This document shows, one piece after another, positions 52,557-61,692 of a stretch of DNA of 64,000 nt. Location of the stretch: NCBI RefSeq assembly GCF_002931075.1, contig NZ_PSTQ01000002.1, forward strand, positions 124,001 to 188,000. Direction: 5' to 3'. A program made the translations under genes and the position numbers. The stretch comes from Pseudoclavibacter sp. AY1F1. Lineage in GTDB: Bacteria > Actinomycetota > Actinomycetes > Actinomycetales > Microbacteriaceae. The notes beneath the pieces are model-generated. The model was not told where the DNA came from. It saw only the letters and a program-made list of their open reading frames with translations, and did not search any database. The first letter of the stretch is position 1. The number at the start of each line of letters is the position of its first letter.

Positions 52557-53165
52557 ATGAGTGCTGACAGCTCCGTTCTGGCTTACGCCGAGCGCGCCCT
52601 CGAGTACGCGGACGCGCTCGGAAGTATCGCGGCGATGGCCCAGGAGGACCGCGAGCTGATCGGGCGATGGGCGGGCGAGATCGATGGTCCCGTGCTCGAT
52701 GTCGGCTGTGGACCTGGGCACTGGACGGCCTGGCTCCATGCTCGCGGTGTCGATATCGTCGGGCTCGACCCCGTTCGCGAGTTCGTGGAGATCGCCCTCG
52801 ATCGGCACCAGGAGTGCGACTTCCGGCAGGGCACCGTCGAAGCCCTCGACGTCGCATCGGCGAGCCTTGCAGGCGCGCTCGCCTGGTACTCGCTCATCCA
52901 CCTCGAGCCGCCCCGGATTCCGGGCGCGCTTATGGAACTCGCCCGCTGTATCCGCCCAGGTGGCGGTCTGCTGATCGGCTTCTTCGAGGGTCCAGTTGTC
53001 GCGCCGTTCGGTCACAAGGTGACGACGGCGTATGCCTGGCCCGTCGCGGAGTTCGCGCGGCTGCTCGACGACGCCGGTTTCCTCGTCGAGGAAGTGCATG
53101 TCCGCACCGACACGGGGCACCGGCCTCACGGTGCGCTCGTCGCGGTGCGTGCATCCGGTTCCTGA
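52557..53165 (+). CDS. Class I SAM-dependent methyltransferase
   Basis: Protein of 202 aa. SAM-binding motif I is VLDVGCGPGHWTAWLHARGV, motif II region VGLDPVREFVEIA, the acidic post II DFRQGTVEALDV, and LARCIRPGGGLLIGF is motif IV-like. The length suggests a small-molecule methyltransferase of the UbiE/Methyltransf_25 group. GAGGTGA is a good ribosome binding site. It is 50 bp downstream of carbonic anhydrase and may share its transcript. Substrate unknown. Confidence 0.88.
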   Translation: MSADSSVLAYAERALEYADALGSIAAMAQEDRELIGRWAGEIDGPVLDVGCGPGHWTAWLHARGVDIVGLDPVREFVEIALDRHQECDFRQGTVEALDVASASLAGALAWYSLIHLEPPRIPGALMELARCIRPGGGLLIGFFEGPVVAPFGHKVTTAYAWPVAEFARLLDDAGFLVEEVHVRTDTGHRPHGALVAVRASGS

Positions 53166-53206
53166 GGGAGCGGCCTCGGTGACGACGTGCGGAGCGCTTG
53201 CGCGCC

Positions 53207-54568
53207 TCACAGCGATCCGCGCCTCGAGCCCCTCCAGTCTCCGGAGTTCGAGCTGACCGCGGCCCGGTGCACGGTCCCGTGGCGATTCCAAGCACGAGCG
53301 GCAGCTCCCGTGTCCCGACTGATCCCAGTCCCCAGAACCATGCCGATCGCGATCGCGACGATCGACCCGATGGTCTGCATGAGCGTTCCTGCAGCACCCG
53401 CCGCCCCGGAAGCGGCCTCGCTCAGGCCGATGAACCCAAGCGCGCCCGGGACGAGCATCCAGTACGCGCACGTCAGCATGACCGCGGGCGGGGGCGCCGC
53501 TCTGAGGTGTGACGCAAGGTAGATGGCGGGAACCGCGACGAGCGCCCCGATCATGCCGGAGAGCTCCGTGCCAAGCAGCAGGTGCCCGAGCAGCTGCGCC
53601 GCGTAGGCGAGGGCCAGCGCGAACACGATCCACACCATCGACCGCTTGGGCGCGACCTCCGAGAAGTAGTAGCCCACACCGACGAGCAGGATTCCGACCC
53701 AAGGTGCCCACGCGCCGAGGCGCTCGCTGGAGGTGTTCTCAGTCAGGGAAGCTCCCGTCACCGTGATCCCGACGTACACGCCAAACGCCAGAAGTCCGAG
53801 ACGGGCGAACCCGTAGACGAGCCGGCTCGCACCGGCCATGATCTGCCCATTGGTCAACTCGACCGCCGCTATCGTCAGCGTCAAGCCAGGCAGCAGGCTC
53901 ACAAGCGCGGGCGCGACGAGCAGCAGCACGTTCCCCTCGGTGATGCTCTGGCTCGCCAGCGACACCGCGACCGTCGCCACGAACGCGGTGAGGACCGGGA
54001 GAACGAGTGAAAGGGTGCGCGCTTTCGACCCGATCATGAGGATGAGCCCCACTACTAAGCCGAGGGCGGCGTAGATCGGCACGGCAGTGGGGGTCGGGTT
54101 CATGACCATCCCGAATCCGAGTGTGAGGAGCACCTGCCCGAGCAGCGAGAGGAGGAATCCGAAGCGCGGCTTCAAGCGCGTGATGCGCTCCACCTCGCTC
54201 ACCACATGTGCCGGCTCAAGCTGGTCGCTCGCGGCCCGCTGCACGAGCTCCTCGATGGAGCCGGCCTGGTCGAGACGCAGCGGTTCCCCGGTAGCCGGGA
54301 ACACTGCCGTCTTCTCACTCTTCGGGTCCTCGATGATGATCAGCGTCGGAAGCACGAACACGCGAAGATCTGGCCGCCCGTACGCGCGTGCCAGTCCCTG
54401 CAGGGTCACCTCGACCTCGTTCGTGGCCTGCGACGCCTCAAGCAGCGCGGGCCCGAGTGCCCCGAACATCGCTCTCAGGTCGATGTCGCTCGAGGCGGCA
54501 CCATTGTCGGCGCCGGTGGGTTCGATGGCTGCAAGCAGTCGCTGCACGCGCGTTTGGCGGAGATTCAT
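53207..54568 (-). CDS. ThrE-like threonine/serine exporter family protein
   Basis: Membrane protein of 453 aa. The N-terminal soluble domain (DUF1212-type) covers residues 30-140, with LLEASQATNEVEVTLQGLAR in the position of the conserved helix. Then about ten hydrophobic segments follow in two groups, matching the fused ThrE layout (DUF1212 plus ThrE_2). Family members export threonine and serine driven by proton motive force. The C-terminal 30 residues are charged and unusual. Single gene between the methyltransferase (convergent) and AI-2E gene (divergent). Confidence 0.88.
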   Translation of the reverse strand: MNLRQTRVQRLLAAIEPTGADNGAASSDIDLRAMFGALGPALLEASQATNEVEVTLQGLARAYGRPDLRVFVLPTLIIIEDPKSEKTAVFPATGEPLRLDQAGSIEELVQRAASDQLEPAHVVSEVERITRLKPRFGFLLSLLGQVLLTLGFGMVMNPTPTAVPIYAALGLVVGLILMIGSKARTLSLVLPVLTAFVATVAVSLASQSITEGNVLLLVAPALVSLLPGLTLTIAAVELTNGQIMAGASRLVYGFARLGLLAFGVYVGITVTGASLTENTSSERLGAWAPWVGILLVGVGYYFSEVAPKRSMVWIVFALALAYAAQLLGHLLLGTELSGMIGALVAVPAIYLASHLRAAPPPAVMLTCAYWMLVPGALGFIGLSEAASGAAGAAGTLMQTIGSIVAIAIGMVLGTGISRDTGAAARAWNRHGTVHRAAVSSNSGDWRGSRRGSL

Positions 54569-54844
54569 GCGCTCGATTCACAATCCAGGCGGAGGGGTAT
54601 CGCCTCTGAGTCGCGGACATTGATGCGCTTCTGCCCGTCACTCACGATCCTAGGGTTGCGAAGTACCGAAACAGGAGGCTTACCTGTGGGTGAAAACCGG
54701 GAGGGCCGCAGGTTAGTCCGCGGGTGATCTTCTGCATGTCCTCCGCGCAGAATCCGAGGTTGCAGCGTCTCCGTGCGGAAGTGTTGATGTCCACGTGGTT
54801 ATCCCCAAAGAACGCGGACTGCATCCGCCGAGAGGTTCTTCTTC
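54569..54844. other. Divergent spacer
   Basis: No gene or strong hairpin was found. It must carry the promoters of the ThrE-like and AI-2E genes; no clear -35/-10 pair stands out. Confidence 0.4.
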
Positions 54845-55915
54845 ATGCCTGAAGATCGCAATCCTGCCCCTGGCCTGTTTCGTCGAAACCCTGTCGTGTG
54901 GGGGTTTTCTGTGGCCATCGGCTTGCTGCTCGCCGCGCTGCTCGCCACGACCGTCGTGCAGCTGCAGTCGGTGCTGCTCTCGGTGTTCATCGCCTTCTTC
55001 GTCACCCTCGGGCTTGATCCGCTCATCCGCTTGCTGCAGCGCTGGGGACTGAAGCGCGCCATGGCGATCATCACCGTGATCATCGCCTTTGTCCTGGTCG
55101 TCGCGGGGCTGGTGTGGATTGTCGTCCCCATCCTCGTCAACCAGGTCACGTCGCTAGCGACGAGCGTGCCCAAGGAGATCTCCCGCTTGAACGAGGAGGG
55201 ATGTTTCGACACGATCAACACCGCGACGAATGGTGCGGCGACCAACGCCCTCGACTGGGCGCAGAAGACGGCGACCGACCCGAACACCTGGGCGACGGTC
55301 GGCGGGGGTGCGCTGAAGGTTGGCTCGAGCGTCGTCAACGGTGTCAGCACGGGCCTGTTCGTCTTCATTCTCACGCTCAACTTCATCGCGACGCTCGGCA
55401 ACATCAAGAAGGCCGGCTACTCGCTCATCAACGCCTCCGTGCGACCCCGCTTCGAGGAGTACGCGGAGCGCATCATGGCCTCCGTCGGGTCCTACCTCAA
55501 CGGCATGGTCGTGCTCGCGTTCATCAACGCCGTCTTCAGCGGCCTGCTGCTCGGGATCGTCGGCACTCCCTACGCGTTCATCGTGGCCGTGATCTGCTTC
55601 TTCATCACGCTCATCCCGCTCATCGGAACGATCATCACGACGATCTTCATGACCGTCATCGCCCTCTTCACCTCGCCGGTCGCCGCGCTGATCGTGCTCA
55701 TCGCGATGCTCGTCTACATGCAGGTCGAGGCCTACGTCCTCACTCCGAAGGTCATGTCGAAGGCCGTGCAGATCCCCGGCTCCCTCGTGCTCATCGCGGC
55801 GCTCGCCGGCGGCACCCTGCTTGGCCTTGTGGGAGCGCTCGTCGCGATCCCCCTCGCCGCTGGCGTCGTGCTGCTGGTGCGAGAGCTCGTCGTCCCGAAA
55901 GCTGCCCGCGGGTAG
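54845..55915 (+). CDS. AI-2E family transporter (TqsA/PerM-like)
   Basis: Polytopic membrane protein of 356 aa with about eight helices. It shows the PerM/AI-2E pattern: two N-terminal helices (IAFFVTLGLDPLIRLLQRWG), a long extracytoplasmic loop about residues 100-160, then FINAVFSGLLLGIVGTPYAF, FITLIPLIGTIITTIFMTV and LTPKVMSKAVQIPGSLVLIA. Members have been linked to autoinducer-2 export or to Na+/H+ antiport, so the cargo is uncertain. Followed by a heptamer repeat and the convergent FUSC-like gene. Confidence 0.9.
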   Translation: MPEDRNPAPGLFRRNPVVWGFSVAIGLLLAALLATTVVQLQSVLLSVFIAFFVTLGLDPLIRLLQRWGLKRAMAIITVIIAFVLVVAGLVWIVVPILVNQVTSLATSVPKEISRLNEEGCFDTINTATNGAATNALDWAQKTATDPNTWATVGGGALKVGSSVVNGVSTGLFVFILTLNFIATLGNIKKAGYSLINASVRPRFEEYAERIMASVGSYLNGMVVLAFINAVFSGLLLGIVGTPYAFIVAVICFFITLIPLIGTIITTIFMTVIALFTSPVAALIVLIAMLVYMQVEAYVLTPKVMSKAVQIPGSLVLIAALAGGTLLGLVGALVAIPLAAGVVLLVRELVVPKAARG

Positions 55916-55918
55916 CGA

Positions 55919-55967
55919 AGAACCAAGGACCAGGAACCAAGTACTAAGAACCAGGAACCGAGAACCA
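55919..55967 (+). repeat. Seven-unit heptamer repeat
   Basis: Seven contiguous 7-bp units of AGAACCA and variants (AGGACCA, GGAACCA, AGTACTA, GGAACCG) begin two bases after the AI-2E stop codon. The complementary strand reads TGGTTCT. The composition is unlike the rest of the window. Confidence 0.9.
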
Positions 55968-55974
55968 AAAGCGC

Positions 55975-56991
55975 CTAGCGTTCCACAGCTGGGCGTCGCA
56001 GACAGGCAACCGCGAGGCTGCCGATGAGGGCGATGACGGTGGCGAAGACGACGGACTCGAGGCGGTAGAGGCCGAGTGCGAAGGCGGAGTGCTCCGAGGC
56101 CGTCGTGAGCAGGATGGCGGGTGTGAGGAAGAGGATGAACAGCGCGTAGTTTCCGGCGTTGATGTAGGCCACGCAGAGCACGATGAAGATGGCGGCGAGC
56201 ACCAGCGGGACCGGTGCTGGCAGCAGCGACACCATCAGTGCGAGAGCGACGCCAGCGACGGAGCCGAGGATGCGCGACCAGCCGCGCTGCGACTGCTGAT
56301 CTGCGCTGACCGCGAGGATGACGCTGAAGGACAGCAGCGTCCACTCTCGGTAGGGGAAGTCCAGCAGCTCGGCGAGGTAGACGATCAGGAAAGATCCGAT
56401 CGCGGTGACCGCTGCGTAGCTGATTCGGTCGGACAGCGGGACAACGGCTGCATCCGGCTGCTTCCTGGATTTTGTGAGCGCCGCGAAGGCAACGATGACG
56501 GCTGCTCCGATCACGGACCCCAGCATCGCCTGCCAGAGCTCGGCCCCCGACTGGGAGAGCGACGCGAACGCGAGAAGGTTCACGGGGGACCTGGTCAGGA
56601 AAGACGACTCGCCGACGGTGACGAAGGCCTGCACGAGGGAGACGAGGACAACTGCTGCCAGCGTCGCCCAGAGTCCGAGGCCGCCGACGGCGAACCCGAG
56701 CGCTGCGACGGTGAGCGACCACATGACGGAGAAGAGGCGCGTGCGCCAGCTGCCCGCGCGGACGACGCTGAGGAGGAACAGGAGAGTCAGGTAGCCAGAT
56801 GTGGCCGTGTTTGGGCCGATCAGCAGTTGGCTCAGTCCGAGGATCACTGCGGCGACGGCGACCAGCGCGACGGCGACCAGCAGCTGCTTCGGGGAGATTG
56901 CGGCGCTGAGCTGCTTGTCGTTCAGCCGAGGGTTCTGCTCCACGTCGAGTACTTCTCTCTCAAGGCCTGGGCAAGTGATTTCTTGACCCAT
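55975..56991 (-). CDS. FUSC-like integral membrane protein
   Basis: Protein of 338 aa with about ten hydrophobic segments in two blocks, separated by a short charged loop (TKSRKQPDAAVVPLSDRI). The second block (EWTLLSFSVILAVSADQQSQRGWSRILGSVAGVALALMV in part) follows the fusaric-acid-resistance/aromatic-exporter (FUSC_2) pattern with GxxxG-rich helices and the RILGSVAG motif. It probably exports an aromatic or weak acid. It lies downstream of the amidase/oleate hydratase run but a strong hairpin separates them. Confidence 0.8.
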   Translation of the reverse strand: MGQEITCPGLEREVLDVEQNPRLNDKQLSAAISPKQLLVAVALVAVAAVILGLSQLLIGPNTATSGYLTLLFLLSVVRAGSWRTRLFSVMWSLTVAALGFAVGGLGLWATLAAVVLVSLVQAFVTVGESSFLTRSPVNLLAFASLSQSGAELWQAMLGSVIGAAVIVAFAALTKSRKQPDAAVVPLSDRISYAAVTAIGSFLIVYLAELLDFPYREWTLLSFSVILAVSADQQSQRGWSRILGSVAGVALALMVSLLPAPVPLVLAAIFIVLCVAYINAGNYALFILFLTPAILLTTASEHSAFALGLYRLESVVFATVIALIGSLAVACLRRPAVER

Positions 56992-57003
56992 CGAGTGTGC
57001 GAA

Positions 57004-57031
57004 CGGCGGCCCCTCTGCAGAGGGGCCGCCG
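57004..57031 (-). terminator. Terminator at end of 57-64 kb operon
   Basis: A perfect 28-bp palindrome (CGGCGGCCCCTCTG and its complement) lies 11 bp after the amidase stop codon. Confidence 0.8.
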
Positions 57032-57042
57032 CTGCGCTGGTG

Positions 57043-58122
57043 CTACTTCTTGCTGCCGACGTAGCCCTGCACGAGCGTCTTCAATGCGGTGAACTCGTCC
57101 TTCTTGTTGGCGACGAATTCGAGTGCCTTGACGCCGGTGGCGAGCACCTCGGTGACTTCCGGCCCGACATCGGTGAACTTGTGGCTCACGTTGCCTGCGA
57201 GTCCGCCCTCGAGGGCGAGCTGGCTGATGAGGTCGAGCTTGAGCACCTTGCTGCCTTCGGTGAAGCTCATGTCATCGAGGTCGATCCAGACGATGTTTGG
57301 GCGGGTCGTGGATTCGAACACGTACCGCTTGTTCGTCAGGTCGAGCACAACCTGCCAGATCGTCTGCGAGGCGTCCGGCTTGCCGGGTTCCGGCGTGCGG
57401 AACGGCTGTGCGGCGTTGCGGATGATGCTGAACATGGCGGCGATCGCGTCGAGCTGTGTCTTCGGCTGGACCTGGTGCTCCACGTACCAGGATGCGCGCG
57501 CGAAGCGGTCGCTCGCGAGCGTCGAACCCGGCAGGGGCTTGTCGCCGCCCAGCCCGTCGTACTGCTTGACGAGTTCGAGCTGCTTGTCGAAGGTCGGCGA
57601 GTTCGTCATGACCTTGTAGTCGCGACTGTGGTGGACCGTTGGGGTGCCGTCGGTGTACTCGATGATCGCTGAGTCGCCTGTGGCGTCATTGATCGCGAGG
57701 TGCAGCGTCGGCACGAGGTGGCCGGTGGGGTCGAAGAGCTGTGCGATCTGCACACCGGTCGACTCGGTCCATTCGACGGCTTCAGCGACGGTCGCGAAGT
57801 TGTCGAGGTAGTACTGCAGCCAGATGGCCTGGCTGAGCTGGGTTGCGGAAGCCTCTGGCTTCCCGTAGTTCGACTCTGCGAGCCACAGGATGTGGCCGGC
57901 GAACCCTTCCTCGTTCATCCCGTCGGTCGCGATGAGATCGAACGCGGTGGCGACGATGCTCCCGTACTTCGCTGTCCAGGTGAGGTCACCTGCCACGCCG
58001 TCGGTGCGTTCGATGCCCCTTGGGTACTTCCAGATGTTCGTGAGGAGGTCCATGTGGAAGTCCATGTTCCTGCCGACGATGACCGATCCGTTTGCGTTAG
58101 GCCAGACAACTCGAGTGCACAT
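57043..58122 (-). CDS. Choloylglycine hydrolase-type linear amide C-N hydrolase
   Basis: Ntn-hydrolase of 359 aa. Met1 is followed by Cys2 (MCTRVVWPNANG), the catalytic nucleophile after Met removal; the conserved GRNMDFHMDLLTNIW, NEEGFAGHILWLAE and DGTPTVHHSRDYKVMTNSPT segments are typical of this family. Members include bile salt hydrolase, penicillin V acylase and N-acyl-homoserine lactone acylases. No signal peptide, so it acts in the cytosol. It is last in a co-directional run with oleate hydratase, a DMT transporter and glutamate decarboxylase. Substrate cannot be assigned. Confidence 0.9.
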   Translation of the reverse strand: MCTRVVWPNANGSVIVGRNMDFHMDLLTNIWKYPRGIERTDGVAGDLTWTAKYGSIVATAFDLIATDGMNEEGFAGHILWLAESNYGKPEASATQLSQAIWLQYYLDNFATVAEAVEWTESTGVQIAQLFDPTGHLVPTLHLAINDATGDSAIIEYTDGTPTVHHSRDYKVMTNSPTFDKQLELVKQYDGLGGDKPLPGSTLASDRFARASWYVEHQVQPKTQLDAIAAMFSIIRNAAQPFRTPEPGKPDASQTIWQVVLDLTNKRYVFESTTRPNIVWIDLDDMSFTEGSKVLKLDLISQLALEGGLAGNVSHKFTDVGPEVTEVLATGVKALEFVANKKDEFTALKTLVQGYVGSKK

Positions 58123-58173
58123 GCGTATGCGCCGTCCTTTCGTGGTGGTGAATGTGTTTGCGCTGGTGGTGCG

Positions 58174-59981
58174 TCAGGCGATGGCGTCGTCGCTGCGGCT
58201 GCGTACGCCGGTGTCCTGTGTGGCGGGGATGAGGCTGAAGTCCGTGAGGAGTTGTCCGAGTTCTGTTTTGTCGAAGCGGTTCACGAGGTGCCGCTTGACG
58301 AAGCTCGGCCCTGGGACGTCGAGTTGCTCGCCGTCGCGGAGGATGTTCGTCGAGTGCAGGAGGAAGCGGAGGTCGTAGGTGGAGTTGAAGACCTCGGGTA
58401 CGCCGCGTTCGACGCCCAGGAGCTCGTAGGTCGCTTCCATGGCGGTGCGCACGGAATATTCCGTCGTGAAGATGCAGTCGCGCGTGGTCTCGGCAACTGG
58501 CCGATGAACGCGAAGTTGACGCTGCCCTTCGGTACGACTGCGGGCCGGTCACCTGCCTTGCGTGGCATGAAGAACGAGGTGACATACGGCATCATGACGG
58601 GCACGGTCTTGACACCGGTGGATGCGAGTTCCACGATTTCGTCGACGGGCACGCCCATGTGGAAGAGCCATTCCTGCGTGATCTCCTCGCCGGTGCAGTC
58701 CTGCATGCTCTTCTTCACGAAGGCGCCGGGGGTGTCGACGAAGAGTCCGTAGATCCAGACGACGATCTCGGTGTCCTTCTGTGCCTTGAAGTGGGGCTGA
58801 CGGTTGACGGTCCAGCTCATGAGCCAGGGCGAGTCTCTGACCGTGACGATGCCGCCTGTGACGACTTTGCCGGCGAACGGGTCGCGCTCGGCGATGCGTT
58901 CGATGTACTTGGGGACCCGCTCGTCGAGCGTGGTGGCGGTGGCCGATTCCCACTTGGATTTCTGAATGTCGCCGCAGAAGACCTCTGGTCGACCGAAGGC
59001 TTCATCTTTCGCGGCGATGCTGCGCCACAGGTCCCATGCGGGTGCGGGTCCGGTGTTGAGTCGGGCAGCCGTGTGGTGGTCGCCCTGGTCGGAGTTCTCG
59101 GTCAGGGATCCGATCGTGATGTAGGCGAGGTCGTCGGCGGTGAGGTCGACGCCGCCCTCTTGGCCGTCTCGAACCCAGTCGATGCGCGTCGCCTGCTTGA
59201 TGTCGCCCGCAAGATCGAAGTGCACGTCGGTGACCTTGGTGCCGTACTGGAAGGTGACGCCTCGCTCGAGGAGCCACTTCTGCATGGGGAGCACAAACGA
59301 CTCGTACTGGTTGTACTTCGTGAACTTCAGTGCTGACATGTCTGGGAAGCCGCCGAGCTGGTGCACGAATCGGTGCAGGTAGAGCTTCAGCTCGAGGGCG
59401 GAATGCCACTCTTCGAAAGCGAACATCGTGCGCCAGTAGAGCCAGAAGTTGCTGCCGAGAAAGTCATCGCTGAAGATCTCGTCGATGCGCTTGTCTTCCA
59501 TCTGCTCGCGTGTGGCGAGGAAGACTCCGACGATCTCCTTCTGCGCCTTCTCGGACAGGCCGAACTTGAAGTTGGTCCCCGCATCCTGGCCTTGCTTCTC
59601 GGTCACGCGACGCTTCGAGGAGTTCGGGTCGTCGAGGTTCAGCCAGTAGAACTCGTCGAGGACGCTCGCATCCTCGATCTCGAGGGACGGCACAGTGCGC
59701 AGCAGGTCCCAGAGGCACTCCATGTGGTCTTCGAGCTCGCGGCCGCCGCGAATGACGAAGCCCTTCTCTGGGTACTTGATGCCATCCAGTGCTCCTCCCG
59801 CGATGTTCATCTCTTCCAGAATGGTGATGCGGTCACCGCTCATCTGAGCATCGCGGATCAAGAAGATAGCGGCGGCAAGACTGCCGAGCCCCGCACCGAC
59901 GAGCCAGGCACTTTTCTCGTCGACACGCTGGGGTTTACGCGGCCGTGCAAATGCTTCGTAGTTTCCACTGCTGTAGTGCAT
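58174..59981 (-). pseudogene. ohyA: Oleate hydratase with a single-base frameshift
   Basis: FAD enzyme that hydrates oleate to 10-hydroxystearate. FAD motif SAWLVGAGLGSLAAAIFLIR, GGALDG, GGRELEDHMECLWDLL and NRQPHFKAQ are diagnostic for the MCRA/OhyA family. The frame runs well to VNFAFIGQ, then becomes nonsense (LPRPRATASSRR). Adding one C near 58494 restores FAETTRDCIFTTEYSVRTAM and the full C-terminus to the TGA at 58174, giving 602 aa. Either the gene is newly inactivated or the read has a missing base; the rest shows no decay. The start has GAAAGAG upstream and is three bases from the DMT gene stop. Confidence 0.88.
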
Positions 59982-59984
59982 CGT

Positions 59985-60902
59985 TTACTCTTTCTCTTCG
60001 GCTTGGCTGGGGGTAGGGGTGAGAGTTCCTCGCGGTGCGTTCTCGGCACGAGCGAGGCTGAAGACGCCGAGCATCGCTGTGGCTCCCGCCAAGAGGAACG
60101 CGAGGGCGGCCCACGGGGGCGCGTTCGTGGCCTCGCGGAGGATCACGATGCCCAGAATGACGGCGATCGTGGGATCGATGACCGTGAGCCCCGCGACTAC
60201 GACCTCCGGCGGATTGTCGAGGTGGGCGCGTTGAACGAAGATGACGGAGAGCCCGCCCGCAACACCTATGCCAAGAATGCTGACGATCGTGAGAATGTCT
60301 GTCGAGTTGAAGGGCATCTCGTGTGCTTTGAGGATGGCCTGCACTCGAAGGATGACGGTTTTCCCCAAGGTCGCGACGAACGCCGAATAGATTCCGCCGA
60401 GGAGGACCCAGAGAAGTGGGGGAGTAGGCCGACCCTTTCCAAGGATTTCGATGATCGCGGTCGCGAGGAGCACACTTCCCAGGGTGATCAGCACTGCGAT
60501 CAGCTGCGTGTCCTCGATCGGCTCCTGCGTACTGACGATGGCGGCGACGACCACGAAGCCGCCGACGCCGATCACGCACAGGAGGATCGAACGGAGCACG
60601 GCAACGGAGGGTCGAACCTTGTGGATGACGCTCGTCATGACGACGGAGAAGACGAGCGCGGCCACGCCGATGGGTTGCACGACGATGAGCGGCGCAAAGG
60701 CGAGGCTCGCGACCTGCACGATCATGGCGACGACCAGGGCGACGCTGCCGAGCAGCCAGACGCGGTTGCGCAGCATGTGCACGGTCGCGTCCTTGCGGCC
60801 GGTCGATTTGGTCTCCGCGAGGTGCACTCCGCGCGACTGCAGGAGATTGCCGACCGCCATGAATGCGGCAGAGGCGAGGGCGAGGGCGACGCCGATGAGC
60901 AC
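59985..60902 (-). CDS. DMT superfamily transporter
   Basis: Protein of 305 aa with nine or ten hydrophobic helices, in two EamA/NIPA-like halves. The N-terminus LIGVALALASAAFMAVGNLL and the C-terminal IDPTIAVILGIVILREATNA pattern are those of small DMT transporters with YdcZ/NIPA-like features. The start is GTG, three bases after the stop of the YrhK-like gene. Substrate unknown; in this operon it might move a glutamate derivative, GABA or fatty-acid product. The C-terminal tail is hydrophilic (TPTPSQAEEKE). Confidence 0.85.
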   Translation of the reverse strand: MLIGVALALASAAFMAVGNLLQSRGVHLAETKSTGRKDATVHMLRNRVWLLGSVALVVAMIVQVASLAFAPLIVVQPIGVAALVFSVVMTSVIHKVRPSVAVLRSILLCVIGVGGFVVVAAIVSTQEPIEDTQLIAVLITLGSVLLATAIIEILGKGRPTPPLLWVLLGGIYSAFVATLGKTVILRVQAILKAHEMPFNSTDILTIVSILGIGVAGGLSVIFVQRAHLDNPPEVVVAGLTVIDPTIAVILGIVILREATNAPPWAALAFLLAGATAMLGVFSLARAENAPRGTLTPTPSQAEEKE

Positions 60903-60905
60903 GCG

Positions 60906-61610
60906 CTAGCCGTTCTGCGAGGTCTGCGCAGCGGTGCGCTGTTGGCTGCGGTGGCGCGATGCTGCGCCTGGGAGCACGACGAGAGACGCGACGAAGAAGC
61001 AGATCGCGCCGGTAAACGTTCCCCAGGTCGCGAAGTCGTCATTGACCGTGTTCCCACCCGGGAGGATGAAGGAGCCGATAGCTGAGACGGCGAAGGCGAC
61101 GCAGCCGACGAAGTTGATGACGACGGACCAGCAGGCGGCTGAGCTGAGCCTCCAGCTGGACCCGGTGTGGGCGAAGGCGATGAAGGCCACGCAGCCGCTG
61201 ATGAGGAATGCGACGGAACCTCCAGCATCCGGGTTCCAGACGAGCTTCTCCTGCGCGGTGATGCTCTTCGCATGGAGGGCGGCGGTGGTGCTCACGTTGA
61301 AGAGGAGTGTGCCGAAGGACTGCGTGGATGCGGTGAGCCATTCCGCGCGCACCATGCGGCCGGGCGCGTATGGGACGGCGACGGCGACGGCTCCGCTGAG
61401 GAACACCTGGATGAGCCCTGCTGCGGTGAAGAACCAGGCACCGATGAAGAAGAGGAGGTTGGAGAGCTGGGATCCCATCTGCTCGCTGAGCACGGGGGCG
61501 GACCCGGCGGCGAAGAGGGCGGAGCCGATCATGAACAGCCAGCACTGCTTGACGACTGTCGGCACGAGCAGGGAGCTCGTTCGCGCGAGGGGAAGGGCGG
61601 CGCTCGTCAT
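60906..61610 (-). CDS. YrhK-like multipass membrane protein
   Basis: Protein of 234 aa with two similar pairs of helix blocks: CWLFMIGSALFAAGSAPVLS, then FFIGAWFFTAAGLIQVFLS and, after a charged loop, VAFLISGCVAFIAFAHTG, ending with FVASLVVLPGAAS. The IGSxLF pattern is that of the YrhK domain, a short membrane module of unknown function. It precedes the DMT gene by three bases and follows glutamate decarboxylase by about 80 bp. Function unknown; a role in acid or osmotic response is suggested only by neighbours. Confidence 0.65.
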   Translation of the reverse strand: MTSAALPLARTSSLLVPTVVKQCWLFMIGSALFAAGSAPVLSEQMGSQLSNLLFFIGAWFFTAAGLIQVFLSGAVAVAVPYAPGRMVRAEWLTASTQSFGTLLFNVSTTAALHAKSITAQEKLVWNPDAGGSVAFLISGCVAFIAFAHTGSSWRLSSAACWSVVINFVGCVAFAVSAIGSFILPGGNTVNDDFATWGTFTGAICFFVASLVVLPGAASRHRSQQRTAAQTSQNG

Positions 61611-61692
61611 GTCCGATTCTCCGTGGGGTGCGTGGGGGAATTGTGGTGCACGGGCGTCGGGCGGGGACCGGTGATCCCCGCCCGGTGCTCGA

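Noticed and set aside
58281-58500. Programmed frameshift in oleate hydratase
   Set aside because: There is no slippery heptamer or pseudoknot-like element at the break, and the family is not known to use recoding. Mutation or read error is simpler.
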